In this document: piece after piece, positions 54,855 to 64,000 of the stretch
How positions within the stretch are numbered: the stretch's first letter is position 1
Layout: every line of letters starts with the position of its first letter
Source of the DNA: Knufia peltigerae
Lineage: Eukaryota; Ascomycota; Eurotiomycetes; Chaetothyriales; Trichomeriaceae
Assembly (NCBI GenBank): GCA_030247855.1
Contig: JAPDRN010000094.1
Span: 62,001 to 126,000 of the forward strand
Length of the DNA stretch: 64,000 nt
Direction: 5' to 3'
The notes under the pieces: generated by a model
The model's input: only the letters and a program-made list of their open reading frames with translations
Told to the model about the DNA's origin: nothing
Databases searched by the model: none
Program-made: the position numbers and the translations under genes

Positions 54855-56120
54855 ATGAGTTCACACGATGGTGATGGACGAAGCCTTCGTCCCAATCCAT
54901 ACATGGCTTTTGTGAAAAAATCTGCTGGAAGACAACAAGCTCGCCGACCATTTACTCGAAATCTCACTAATGAGATCAACCCATACAACCCGGTCCCTGG
55001 TCAAGACACTTATCCAACATCCAGTGTTCTACCACGCGATCGAGGTCTCGGTTTCGACAGCTTCAACAGGATGGATCTTCCAGCACATCAACCTGAGACT
55101 GAGAATGAGTCTGCCGCTGCTAGCTCGAGCCGTCGCGATGGGAATGACGTCTACATCTGGGATTCTGACGACCTACCGAGCGATCTTCGTCCTGGAAGTG
55201 ATAGTGATGAAGTACCGGTCCGTTCAAAGAAGAGAAAGCGGTCTAGAAAGTCCTCCAAGGGTAAAGGCAAGGCCTACGCTGACAGGTTAGTGCTCTTTTC
55301 TTCGCTCCTTTACCTCTTCTGGTCAATCCCGCTTTTGCATATTTACATAATAAGCGTCCCCTCCGCTAACTTGTAATTTCAATCTCAGCACAAACTCTCC
55401 AAGCGACTCTGAGTCGGAAGCTGAACACTACAAATCCAAGCGAGTTCAAATGACGCCACTACCAGCCACTCTTAAAGATGCCACATTGGGTGACCGCATG
55501 CTATGGTTCTGGAAACTGGAAGGAAAGAGCTGGGCTGCAATTCGCAGAGAATACGAGAGAATCACCAAGAAGACATACCGGGAAAGCACTCTGAGCGTGC
55601 GATTTCACCTCATGAAGCGAAGCTTTGCAAACAATGGCGCCTTGGAGGTAAACATTCTCCCCAGTTTCCCATGCACCTTCTCGTAACACTTTCTCAGTTG
55701 CCTGACGAGTACTACCAACAAAACCCTGAAGAAAGTTACCTCAAGAACATCTCTAACCGGGCAAAACAGTATGTCGAGTATTGTGAAGTCATGATGGAGG
55801 CCGACAAAGAGATCGCCCCCAAACGTTTCGAGGCCGCCGCTCGCATCTTTGAGTCTCGAGGAAAGAAGATGACTCCAGCAGCCATCAAGAGAAAGTTTGC
55901 AAACATGAGGGCAATGGGCATGGATGTCCACCCTTCCGAGAGACGCCGCCTGATGGCCGAGGAGCCGCCCAACCAAGGAGGCATGGCAGATCTGGTGCCG
56001 GAGGATCTGACCACCACCATCAAGGACGCGGTTGACAGAGAGGTCACCGAAGAGGAGGTGGTAGCTGCAGGAGCTCTGGTCGAGGTAGCTGGCTTGGTGC
56101 AGTACCCAGACAGCGAGTAA
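54855..56120 (+). CDS. Myb/SANT-like putative DNA-binding protein
   Basis: Three exons, 54855..55285, 55389..55647 and 55698..56120, give 370 residues. The N-terminal 140 residues are disordered with a strongly basic run (VRSKKRKRSRKSSKGKGKA) that is a likely nuclear localisation signal, followed by Ser/Asp/Glu repeats. A Myb-like three-helix segment follows (about 177-220): LGDRMLWFWKLEGKSWAAIR, then REYERITKKTYRESTLSVRF. The tryptophan spacing and WAAIRREYE fit a SANT-type fold. A second similar helical unit lies at about 276-308 (FEAAARIFESRGKKMTPAAI, KRKFANMRAMG). The C-terminus is acidic. I know no named homologue; a chromatin or transcription role is inferred. Confidence 0.78.
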
Positions 56121-56801
56121 GTGTTGAAGAGAACACCATGCCCTTTACATAAAGGAGAAGAGTTGTATGATCGAAGTGGATGCAATAGGCATCAATAGTC
56201 AGTGAGATTCTTCCTGATTGTCCCTTGCCATTTCAACTAGAAGTGTTGTGCCTAGCGGGATTCTTACTGCCTATGGTACTTGAAACATCACCTAGCGATG
56301 AACTTGACGGCAGCCCAACACTCACGGCGTTGTGACAGGTTCAATCAAAGTAGCCGTAACGTCGTCTTCGTCCTCATTCCACAGTAGCGCGTACAAAAGT
56401 ATTGTTGAAATCAGAGCCAGCACCAATGCCATGACGAGGTCAAGCAAGCATAGGTTCTGACATGGAGCATACTCCATAGATCGGCTCCAAAATAATGCAA
56501 TGGGGATCGACAAAACGGCAGTGCGCTCGCTAAAGCAACTCGGGAAGACTGACGATCTACTTCGTAATGAGGCCCGAGATTTCCCTTGTTACCACCCTAT
56601 GACACACCGATTTGGGGAGAACATAATTCACTCTCTCCGCATCTTGTTCCTTGCAAAGTCGAATCACATTTCATTCCTTAATCCTTGTTCTCTATATATG
56701 ACTCGAAATCTCAGACTTTAAGAAAAAGGCGGAGCTTCTTCTCAGATCGCGCCGATGCGAACAGAAAGGGTTGAGTCCGCTCCTGAAATAGCAATCTCAC
56801 A
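56121..56801. other. Intergenic region
   Basis: 681 bp. A 63-codon minus frame (56322..56513) with one hydrophobic stretch is open but unsupported. The promoter of the MFS transporter lies at the right end. Nothing else recognised. Confidence 0.35.
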
Positions 56802-58282
56802 ATGAACAGCGCAAGAGTCCACGAACGTACCGACGTCACCAGCGAGTCACACCAGTCCATATTACTCGTTGGCACCCAAGATGAAGCCGGTCTCGAGGAA
56901 AGTGTGCCTCCTGAGAATGCACAGCCTGCAATGAGACCGGTGTCACGGAAGAGGCAGACGAGTATCCTCTTATGCGCTTTTCTAGATGTCTTTGTTACCA
57001 TCGGATTGAATCAAGCCTACGGAGTCTTCTTAAACTATTACTTGACCGACGGTAGCAGTGAAAAGGATCCCTTCCTCCCAAAAAGCGAGGTCTCGAGTAA
57101 AGCGATGTTAGCCTTTGTCGGCACAGTCGGTGCTGGCTTGACTTGGGCAGGAAGCATTTTCGTCAACCCAATCATGGCGAGATCAAAGGATCCTCGATGG
57201 ATCACAGGCTCCGGGGCCATTTTCATCAGTGCTGCCTACGTGATAGCAAGCTTCTGCCATAAGGTAGGCGGGCTTCGGCTGGTGTGCGAGACCATTTCAC
57301 TGACCATTGTCCAGGTATGGCAACTTCTCTTGACACAAGGACTGATGTATGGAGTTGGTGCTTCTCTGCTATACTTCCCGATCCTCGCAGTGGCTCCTGA
57401 ATACTTTGATGCCCATCGCGGCTCCGCCATGGGCCTGATTCTTTCAGCTGCTGGAGTTGGTGGCCTTGTCTATGCTCCAGCTGCTCGCGCGATGTTAGCA
57501 AATTTAGGTGCAGCTTGGACGCTGAGGATATTTGGAATTGTGAACTTCGCCATATGCATTCCTGTCGTTCTGGCCACACCGCCGTCTCGAAGCCTCAGCA
57601 AACGACCTACACTGGTGGATGCTAGATTGGCAAAGAGACTGACATTCATCCTACAAGCTCTAGCTGCTATGTCGCAGGCGGCAGGCAATCTAGTTCCCAT
57701 CACATTCTTACCAGAGTTCAGTACGAGGCTAGGTTATACTGCTGCATTGTAAGTGTTTCGAATCGCCTGTGGTCGGAGCTGACTGTCTTTGTTAGTGGTG
57801 CTGCACTCCTCTCAATCAACAACGCCGTGAATACAATTAGTCGAATATCAATGGGATTCATTGCGGATATTGCCGGGAGACAAAACACCCTGGTCTTGAG
57901 TGTGCTGGGAAGTGCCATCACAGTCGCCGCATTTTGGCTGTCCAGTGCGTACGGCAATGATATGGGCCTCTGGATCACGTTCGTGATCTCGTACGGCATC
58001 TTCGCAGGAGGATATAATTCCTTGTTCCCGACCACTGTTATCGAAGTATTTGGAGCTCAGGCGTACGCCTCAGTCAATGGATTTATCTACTTTATTCGAG
58101 GGCTTGGAGCACTTTGGGGTTCCCCTGTTGGTGGTGCACTCGTGAAAGGAGGAACACACCCGCATGCCTACATCTCCCTGATATGGTATGATTTTGGGCT
58201 TCTGATGTTGTCAAGTTTCTGTGTCATTGGTGTGAGGGTACTGGACGCTTCTGCAAAAGGCCAATTCAAGCTCAAAGCCTGA
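56802..58282 (+). CDS. Monocarboxylate-porter-type MFS transporter (MCT/SLC16-like)
   Basis: Three exons, 56802..57263, 57315..57748 and 57796..58282, give 460 residues. A hydrophilic N-terminus of about 55 residues precedes LLCAFLDVFVTIGLNQAYGV, where the family usually has a DGGWGWVVV-like first helix; this region is divergent. About 12 membrane segments are visible, including GAGLTWAGSIFVNPI, GLMYGVGASLLYFPILAVAP, EYFDAHRGSAMGLILSAAGV and GGLVYAPAARAML. The RGSAMGL and RISMGFIADIAGR loops are typical of fungal MCT-like proteins. Substrates may be carboxylates or other small metabolites; no direct evidence. The first intron is 51 nt, a multiple of three, without a stop, so its retention would insert 17 residues (see findings). 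Confidence 0.87.
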
Positions 58283-58533
58283 GGCATATCTAGGTATACG
58301 TGTGTAAGAGTTAAAAATGAACAAGTCTCAACTCCTGTCTCCGATGTCGGCCACTTCTGTCCGGGGAATCTGTCCGGGGCATGAATATCCCCGCGCCTAG
58401 CCGAGTTTAGCCACAATACGTCCTTCTCCAATTATCATACCACCTACGACTTCACGCCTCCTCGGTTTACTTATGATCTACCTCTAGCATCGTTTTTGGT
58501 TATTGCAAGACACCGCAACTGGATCCTTGCGAA

Positions 58534-59707
58534 ATGAACAAGCTCCCTCTTCGTTGTCTTCGCTCTGTGCGGTCGAATGCTCGCACTTTCAGCACCTCCA
58601 GAAGAGTCGCCGCCGATCATGTGAGAATAGTGGAAGTCGGCCCAAGAGATGGCTTGCAGAATGAAAAGAAGACAATATCTCTGGATACAAAGCTAGAGCT
58701 CATCAGAAGACTAGCACAGACGGGTGTCACACATATGGAAGCCGGTTCGTTTGTACCGGCGAAATGGGTGCCTCAGGTCGGTTCCCACGGCTCCCAGTCG
58801 AGATTCCCTCAACACTAACAATAAGCAGATGGCCTCGACTGCAGAAATCCTAGAAACTATCCTAACAAATCCACCATCTGCGCCTCAAGGTATCGCTTAT
58901 AATTACCTCGTCCCCAACATTCGCGGCTTGGACAACCTCGTCAAGATATTCCAGGCGAAAGGCGCAAAGAACCCTACTGGATACCCTACACCTCCTCCCT
59001 CCCCCTCACCCGAACAATCAGAGGGCCAAACTCCAGAAGCGTCCTCCTCGAGCCCATCGGACAACTCGACAGAGATATCCTTGTTCGCAGCCGCGACCGA
59101 AGCCTTTTCACAGAAAAATACAAACTGCAGCATCGCGGAAAGCCTGGAAAGATGCAAGCCAATTATGGAACTTGCGAAACAACATGATATCCGTGTGAGA
59201 GGCTACGTATCTGTGGCATTAGGATGTCCATACGAAGGTCCGGACGTCGATCCACACAAAGTCGCCGAAATAACAGCCAGTCTACTGGAAATGGGGTGTG
59301 ACGAGGTTTCCGTGGCAGACACCACGGGGATGGGCACTGCCCCGCGAACGCGGAAATTGCTACAGACTTTGAAAGAGGCGGGTATACTGGATGAAGACCT
59401 TGCCCTTCACTTTCACGACACGTACGGAATGGCTCTGGTCAACACGGTCGTTGGACTCGAGCACGGAATCAGGATATTTGACAGTTCTGTTGGAGGACTT
59501 GGTGGGTGCCCTTACAGCCCTGGAGCAACTGGCAATGTGGCGACCGAGGACTTGGTGCATTTGTTGCACAGCTTGGGCTGCGAGACGGGCATTGATATGG
59601 CCAAGATGGCAGAGATTGGAGATTGGATCACCAAAGAGTTGGGCAAATCCAACAGCTCGAGGGCAGGGAAAGCCACGTTGAGCAGGTTGAATAAGTCATG
59701 CTCATAG
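58534..59707 (+). CDS. Hydroxymethylglutaryl-CoA lyase, mitochondrial
   Basis: Two exons, 58534..58776 and 58829..59707, give 373 residues. It cleaves HMG-CoA into acetyl-CoA and acetoacetate, the last step of leucine catabolism. The N-terminus (MNKLPLRCLRSVRSNARTFS, then TSRRVAADHV) is a mitochondrial presequence. The TIM-barrel start VRIVEVGPRDGLQNEKKTIS, the HTH-like THMEAGSFVPAKWVPQMAST and HFHDTYGMALVNT carry metal and substrate residues. The family signature SVGGLGGCPYSPGATGNVAT contains the catalytic loop cysteine. A Pro/Ser/Glu-rich insertion of about 35 residues (about 133-170, YPTPPPSPSPEQSEGQTPEA) interrupts the barrel. The C-terminus SCS has no peroxisomal signal. Confidence 0.93.
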
Positions 59708-62700
59708 TTTTAGAGAAGAAATCAGTGAGTACTCCGTGTATATATGCCTCTTTTGATCTCCCTGTACGTATCGTGGCGACCATTTCTTCCTCGTCTTCTG
59801 TCTTTGTAGTCACTTTTCTCGACGCAGGACCTTGAGGATTCTGAGGATTATTTGTACGATCATGGACTCGGCAGTCAATCCACTCGCTCGACTGTCGTTC
59901 CCCCTTGGTGCAGATCACAGCGACAAGCACTCCACTTTTGAACACCCCGTACGCACGGAGTCTCCCCTGAAACGTCCCACAGCCCAAAAGTTCATGGGGT
60001 TTACCGATGACCTCAAACCAGCATGCGACGACGTCGCACATACCCTGTATGAGCGCAGGGGGAAAGTCTCTTCTGAAAAAATAACAAAACCTTCGAGAAA
60101 GTCCCATGCTTTCGATTCGCGAGCCACTTTACGGAATCCTCTCTGTGGTAAGGAGTACCAAATTTGCTACTCCGTATGAGTACTCTTGATGGTCGGTCGG
60201 TAAAATTCCAGACACTCCTTGCGTCGAGTTTCGACTGTCCGCGCCCTACATTTACAGTAAGAGAGTTCTGGAACGTACGGGGAGTACACAGCCTCGTTAC
60301 TCCAAAAAAATGAAGGATCATGTCATTGTGTGCCCTCGATGTAATGGGCCTCTGTATGTTCAATCTTACCTCTATGGAGTAGTCCAGGTATGGATACGGA
60401 GTCCTGGTAGCTTCAAGCAATGTATCCTCCTTACTCAGGAGGTACTCGTACATATACAAGGAGATCAGGCCTTGGATTTGCAATGGCCAATTGATATTCC
60501 TCTGGCCCTTTTGTTTTCTTCCTTTTCAATTCAATTCTTCGAACGGAGCTGATTCTCTGTTCTCTTATGCTTCTGGAAACAGTATTCAATTGGACAGTTT
60601 GCCAACTACCAATACATATACAATCTCGAATGATATACGCCACAGAGACTCGGTAGACAAACACGGAAAAAAAGGCCGGCATGGAAGAAACCTATCCTCT
60701 TGTACGTTGTGATGCCAACGACGTCGAGTGTGACTGTTGTGTATGTTCATGTCCCAAGCTTTCCCTCTGTCCCCTCCACAACGTACCTACTGCATCCCCG
60801 ACGACAACTCTATCTGTCTACTGATCACTAACATATGCTCGAGATGTACTATGTAGCTTACACTCGATGACCATCCTTCGCCTCCTAGCCATGCAATTCC
60901 AAAAGAGTCTCCACATCAACACCATGTCGACATACCGTATCATCGACGTGTTCGTTCTTTGGACTGGCATATTATTCATCTTCATCACGGTCGCTGCGGC
61001 CGCATCGGAATTGGGAAAACGTCTGACGAATGTCACTTCGGCCACCGCCGCCCTACTGCTGCCGAGACTGAACGTTTAAGGGGGTTTCGTAAAGGTGCGT
61101 TTTGCATTGCAAAATACCACTTTTGTGACTACCTAGTGTCAACCACTCTTGCTTTTTTTTTCATGTCGTGTTCGACCGCTGATACAAGCCTTGTGTCCAG
61201 TCGTTTCTACAATTCGGAGCAATGCGACCCATGCAAAGGTTCGTTTGGGTGTCCTTCGAGATACTGGACATCTTCACCGTCCGGGTTATTCCCTATTTAC
61301 TACATGAACGAGTGTCGAGAAGATGATGGTCCATCGAGCTGTCGCAAGTGGTGGGCTTGACAATTCTTCCCTTGCTGTTCAATGATTTCGAGGTCGGTCC
61401 TCTGTGTCAGGGCTCTGGATGGATGGACGACCCGCGGTTGAGTCGGATTATGCAATGACCAGAAACGTAACAACGGCGTGTATGAGTCCAACACATCATT
61501 GCCGTACCAAACACGACTGCGTTTCTCTGGAATTGGGGGCCACAAGTACGCGGTAGGAGGCGTCGCTCGTCGCAACCGCTGGACAATTTTGAGCTTTTGT
61601 CTCACATCTCAAGGTTTTGCATGTGTGCGATGAATGTAAAATTGCAACGACTGGCATGGCAAGGAAGGGGTTGGGATGTTGGAAATGGCACAACCAGTAA
61701 ACAAAAGAGATCAAGATAGACCTTGCTCATGGATATGATCAATGCGGAATTACTCTCAGACCATATACTGTTGTCTGGCTTGGTATCGTTGGTATAGAGA
61801 AACGGGCAGAGGATCAAGATCAAGGCAAGGGGGCTTTCGGACTCTGGCAAAGCATGAGAGGTCATATCACTGGACAAGGTCTTGTGCTAGATGTGCATAT
61901 CTGGTGGACTAGCTCTAGCTCTACCTCTGCTACAGCCCAAGTAATCTGGACGCTGAACGGAACCTGTTTCCAGCCTGTGATGCCGTCTGAAGTCGTCCGA
62001 TTATGGAATGGCCGAGCCCACCAACATATGAGCCAATGTTGTCATCCAGCGGTCCTGCTGTGTACCAGGTGTATCAGAAATGCGCAATATGATGATTGTA
62101 ACCTCACCAATTCATACCGGTCAAACAAACGACGATCGTAATGTGTTTATGTGTGTGTGAGAGAGAGGAAATCGATTGCAAGAGATGTCGATGGTAGCTC
62201 AACTCGACGGGCATTTAGAATTTGGCATATCAGACATAGAGGAAGCCGGGAATCTTGACTTTCTCGTTGTGAAGGCAGCCAGTCTTTGTCGATCCTCTAG
62301 AACTTGGAGCTTCAGACAGTTGTTGAGTGGCGAGGAAGAGTCTCCTAGAGCAATGTCTGCTCGACCGTGTTGTTTGCATATGTCAGTTACGAGTGAAAAA
62401 CCCATGCTTGCGCGTTGCTTTCTGAACCATGTCTGTGGCCGGAGTCGGAGTCTTTCACGCGCTCATCCTTGGGCTTTTGTCAAAGATCCCCTCCTTTCAT
62501 CAAGAGTGTATCCACCAGAGGCTGGCCGTGATTTCTAAAGGGAACAGCCATCACCCTAGTGGACTTTACTGAGCTCTGCCAATTCCAGACAGCCACCTCG
62601 TCCCGCAAACTCAAGAACCATTCGCCGGGTTGGTTGAGCTAGTTTATAGCCTCCATCACGAAATGCGTCGTCCTTTTCATTTCTCCAGAACTCCTCGAGA

Positions 62701-63243
62701 AATGCAAAGACCAGCCCTATCGAAGCTGCCTCGTGTTCCAAATGGTGTTTGTTGTTCGGTAGCGCTAGGACTGCGTTTTCCCTCGTGGATCAAATGCAAT
62801 GCGACTTCTCAAGTTGATTATTAGTCACTGATAAGTGGCCAATTGGAGACCACTCATTCATCGACTAGCATCATTCACCGAGCAGGATCGCATTCTTAAA
62901 GAAACGAATGGAAATGGAATCAGAGTTTGGGTCAGAACAAGGTGTCGATGCGAGTACGAAGTGGAAACACGCTAATTGGCTATTTACTCTGCCGTAGCAT
63001 ATTAAATACGGTTGTGCAAAAAGACTTTTCTTGTCGGTGTCGCCACTTGACTCATTCTCCAGATTTGGTCGTGATTGACTCTTTCCATGCCTGCTACGCA
63101 TGGGAACGCCTTTTGATATCCGTTATATGTTCACGCTGATATCAACAGCCTGAGCGCAGCATTTTCATGCACAACAGTCACGCCGAGCTGGATAATATCG
63201 TCCCGGCGTTCCCGCCTGCAATGCAAATTGAACCACGGCCCAC
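59708..63243. other. Gene-poor region with clustered TACGGAGTA-like motifs
   Basis: 3.5 kb between HMG-CoA lyase and TYW4, both plus strand. The longest frames are under 160 codons and none is recognised. A 61-codon minus frame (62556..62741) has fairly protein-like composition and could be a gene relic. A cluster of ACTCCGTA/TACGGAGT sequences lies between 59.73 and 60.45 kb. Confidence 0.4.
59731..60450. repeat. Cluster of TACGGAGTA/ACTCCGTA-type short motifs
   Basis: Related sequences occur at about 59731 (ACTCCGT), 59955 (ACGGAG), 60152 (GGAGTAC), 60169 (ACTCCGTA), 60276 (TACGGGGAGTAC), 60395 (TACGGAGT) and 60443 (TACTCGTA). Several are in head-to-head orientation. No longer repeat unit is visible by eye. 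Confidence 0.5.
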
Positions 63244-64000
63244 ATGGGAGCTTTTGAAGAGGCCAGTCGTGCCGTCGACGATGGTCTCAAGCTTGAGAAG
63301 AATGCCGGACTCTTGATGGCAGTATGTGTTATAGATCAATCTAAAAGGTCGAGTGAGTAATTAGCTGATGGTAATCTCAAGACAAATAATGCCACAATCG
63401 CATTTAAAGCCAATACCGAGCGATTATATTTGCCTGAGCCACATTTCTATAAACATTTTGCCACAAAGGCTCTTCAGACTTCTCCTGCAATCAATCGAGG
63501 ATATTGGCTCCGAATGCGAGCGGTAGAATGGGTTGTCCGTCAATTTCTCGAGAAGCCCTCAGGCCAGAGAAAGGTCATTATCAATCTGGGCTGTGGATAG
63601 TGAGTCCTGACGCCACTATCCCTTCTGGTTTGTTGAAAATGCTGATATATCAGCGATCCAATGCCATTCCAATGGCTCGCTCGTGAAAAGCCGCTATGCT
63701 CAAACACGAAGTTCATTGACGTCGATTACGAGCTCCTGATGGAAACCAAACGCGAGATTATTTTCAGTCGCCCGGAGATGAAAGGCTTATTACACTCCGT
63801 CATGGCCAGCTCGAGCGGCATCTGCCCCGAGATCTTGATCGATAGCCAGGAATACTCGGCCCTTGGCTGTGACCTGCGGAATCTCCGAAAACTGGGCAGA
63901 CTACTGACATCCGTCGTGGATCTAGAAGACTGCATGGTTTTGTGTGTAGCAGAGGATAGCACCTGCTTTATGCGAACAAATGATGCTAATGCTCTGATAC
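63244..64000 (+). CDS. PPM2: tRNA wybutosine-synthesizing protein 4 (leucine carboxyl methyltransferase-like), 5' part
   Basis: The gene runs off the right edge. Exons 63244..63321, 63382..63599 and 63654..64000 are phase-consistent. The N-terminal MGAFEEASRAVDDGLKLEKN is followed by TNNATIAFKANTERLYLPEP, HFYKHF, SPAINRGYWLRMRAVEWVVR and VIINLGCGYDPMPFQW, the LCM-type SAM-binding motif. FIDVDYELLMETKREII is the next conserved strand. TYW4/Ppm2 methylates and methoxycarbonylates the wybutosine side chain at position 37 of tRNA-Phe. The related PP2A methyltransferase Ppm1 lacks this protein's C-terminal beta-propeller, which is outside the window; the N-terminal pattern and the YDPMPFQW spelling favour TYW4. 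A stop codon lies in frame just upstream of the chosen ATG. Confidence 0.82.

Noticed and set aside
56322..56513. 63-codon minus frame with one hydrophobic segment
   Set aside because: No homology, no promoter evidence, and single-span chance frames of this size are common.
62556..62741. 61-codon minus frame with protein-like composition
   Set aside because: Too short, no recognised family and no splice partners found; noted only as a possible relic.
1..64000. tRNA genes, rRNA, CRISPR arrays, intact transposons
   Set aside because: No B-box GGTTCGANTCC in a tRNA-like context, no long terminal repeats or transposase frames, and no regularly spaced repeats were seen by eye. A computational scan could still find tRNAs.

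Overview
This 64 kb window comes from a filamentous ascomycete (Pezizomycotina). The genes are eukaryotic, with 45-80 nt GT-AG introns, and families typical of moulds are present: a medA/medusa-type developmental regulator, a BLI-3-type flavin-fold protein, a LaeA-like methyltransferase, a Zn(II)2Cys6 regulator, an NRPS-like reductase and a CrnA-type nitrate transporter. The class is not decided by the sequence; Eurotiomycetes, perhaps Chaetothyriales, is a guess. I support 26 protein genes, most with exon-intron structures rebuilt from splice sites and reading phase. No rRNA, tRNA, CRISPR array or intact transposon was seen.

Layout. 0-5 kb holds housekeeping genes on the minus strand: lysyl-tRNA synthetase (5' end only), a microsomal GST, GDP-mannose pyrophosphorylase alpha and BLI-3. 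5-13 kb is a compact secondary-metabolism-like block: a cytochrome P450 divergent from a LaeA-like methyltransferase, followed by a 1078-residue adenylation-carrier-reductase enzyme. 14-28 kb is a transport and nutrition block: nitrate transporter, MDR oxidoreductase, secretory-pathway dipeptidase ending in HDEL, Zn2Cys6 regulator, PTR2/POT peptide transporter and an HSL-family esterase. 28-33 kb has a 650-residue unrecognised protein and the medA-like regulator, with about 5.2 kb of gene-free DNA upstream of the latter.

38-59 kb carries an MDR dehydrogenase ending in SKL, a class V aminotransferase-like protein, an F-box/LRR protein, the mitoribosomal protein mS37 (three small exons), a DNAJC28/DUF1992 protein, a small membrane protein with an uncertain model, an uncharacterised 470-residue protein, a Myb/SANT-like protein, a monocarboxylate-type MFS transporter and HMG-CoA lyase. 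After 3.5 kb of gene-poor DNA the 5' part of TYW4/PPM2 begins at 63.2 kb and runs off the window.

How the genes may work together (inference). The P450, methyltransferase and NRPS-like reductase form a plausible small biosynthetic cluster yielding an oxidised, possibly methylated aldehyde or alcohol. The dipeptidase, regulator, peptide transporter and esterase could form a nutrient-acquisition neighbourhood. Two C-terminal sorting signals (HDEL and SKL) predict unexpected organelle locations for two enzymes.
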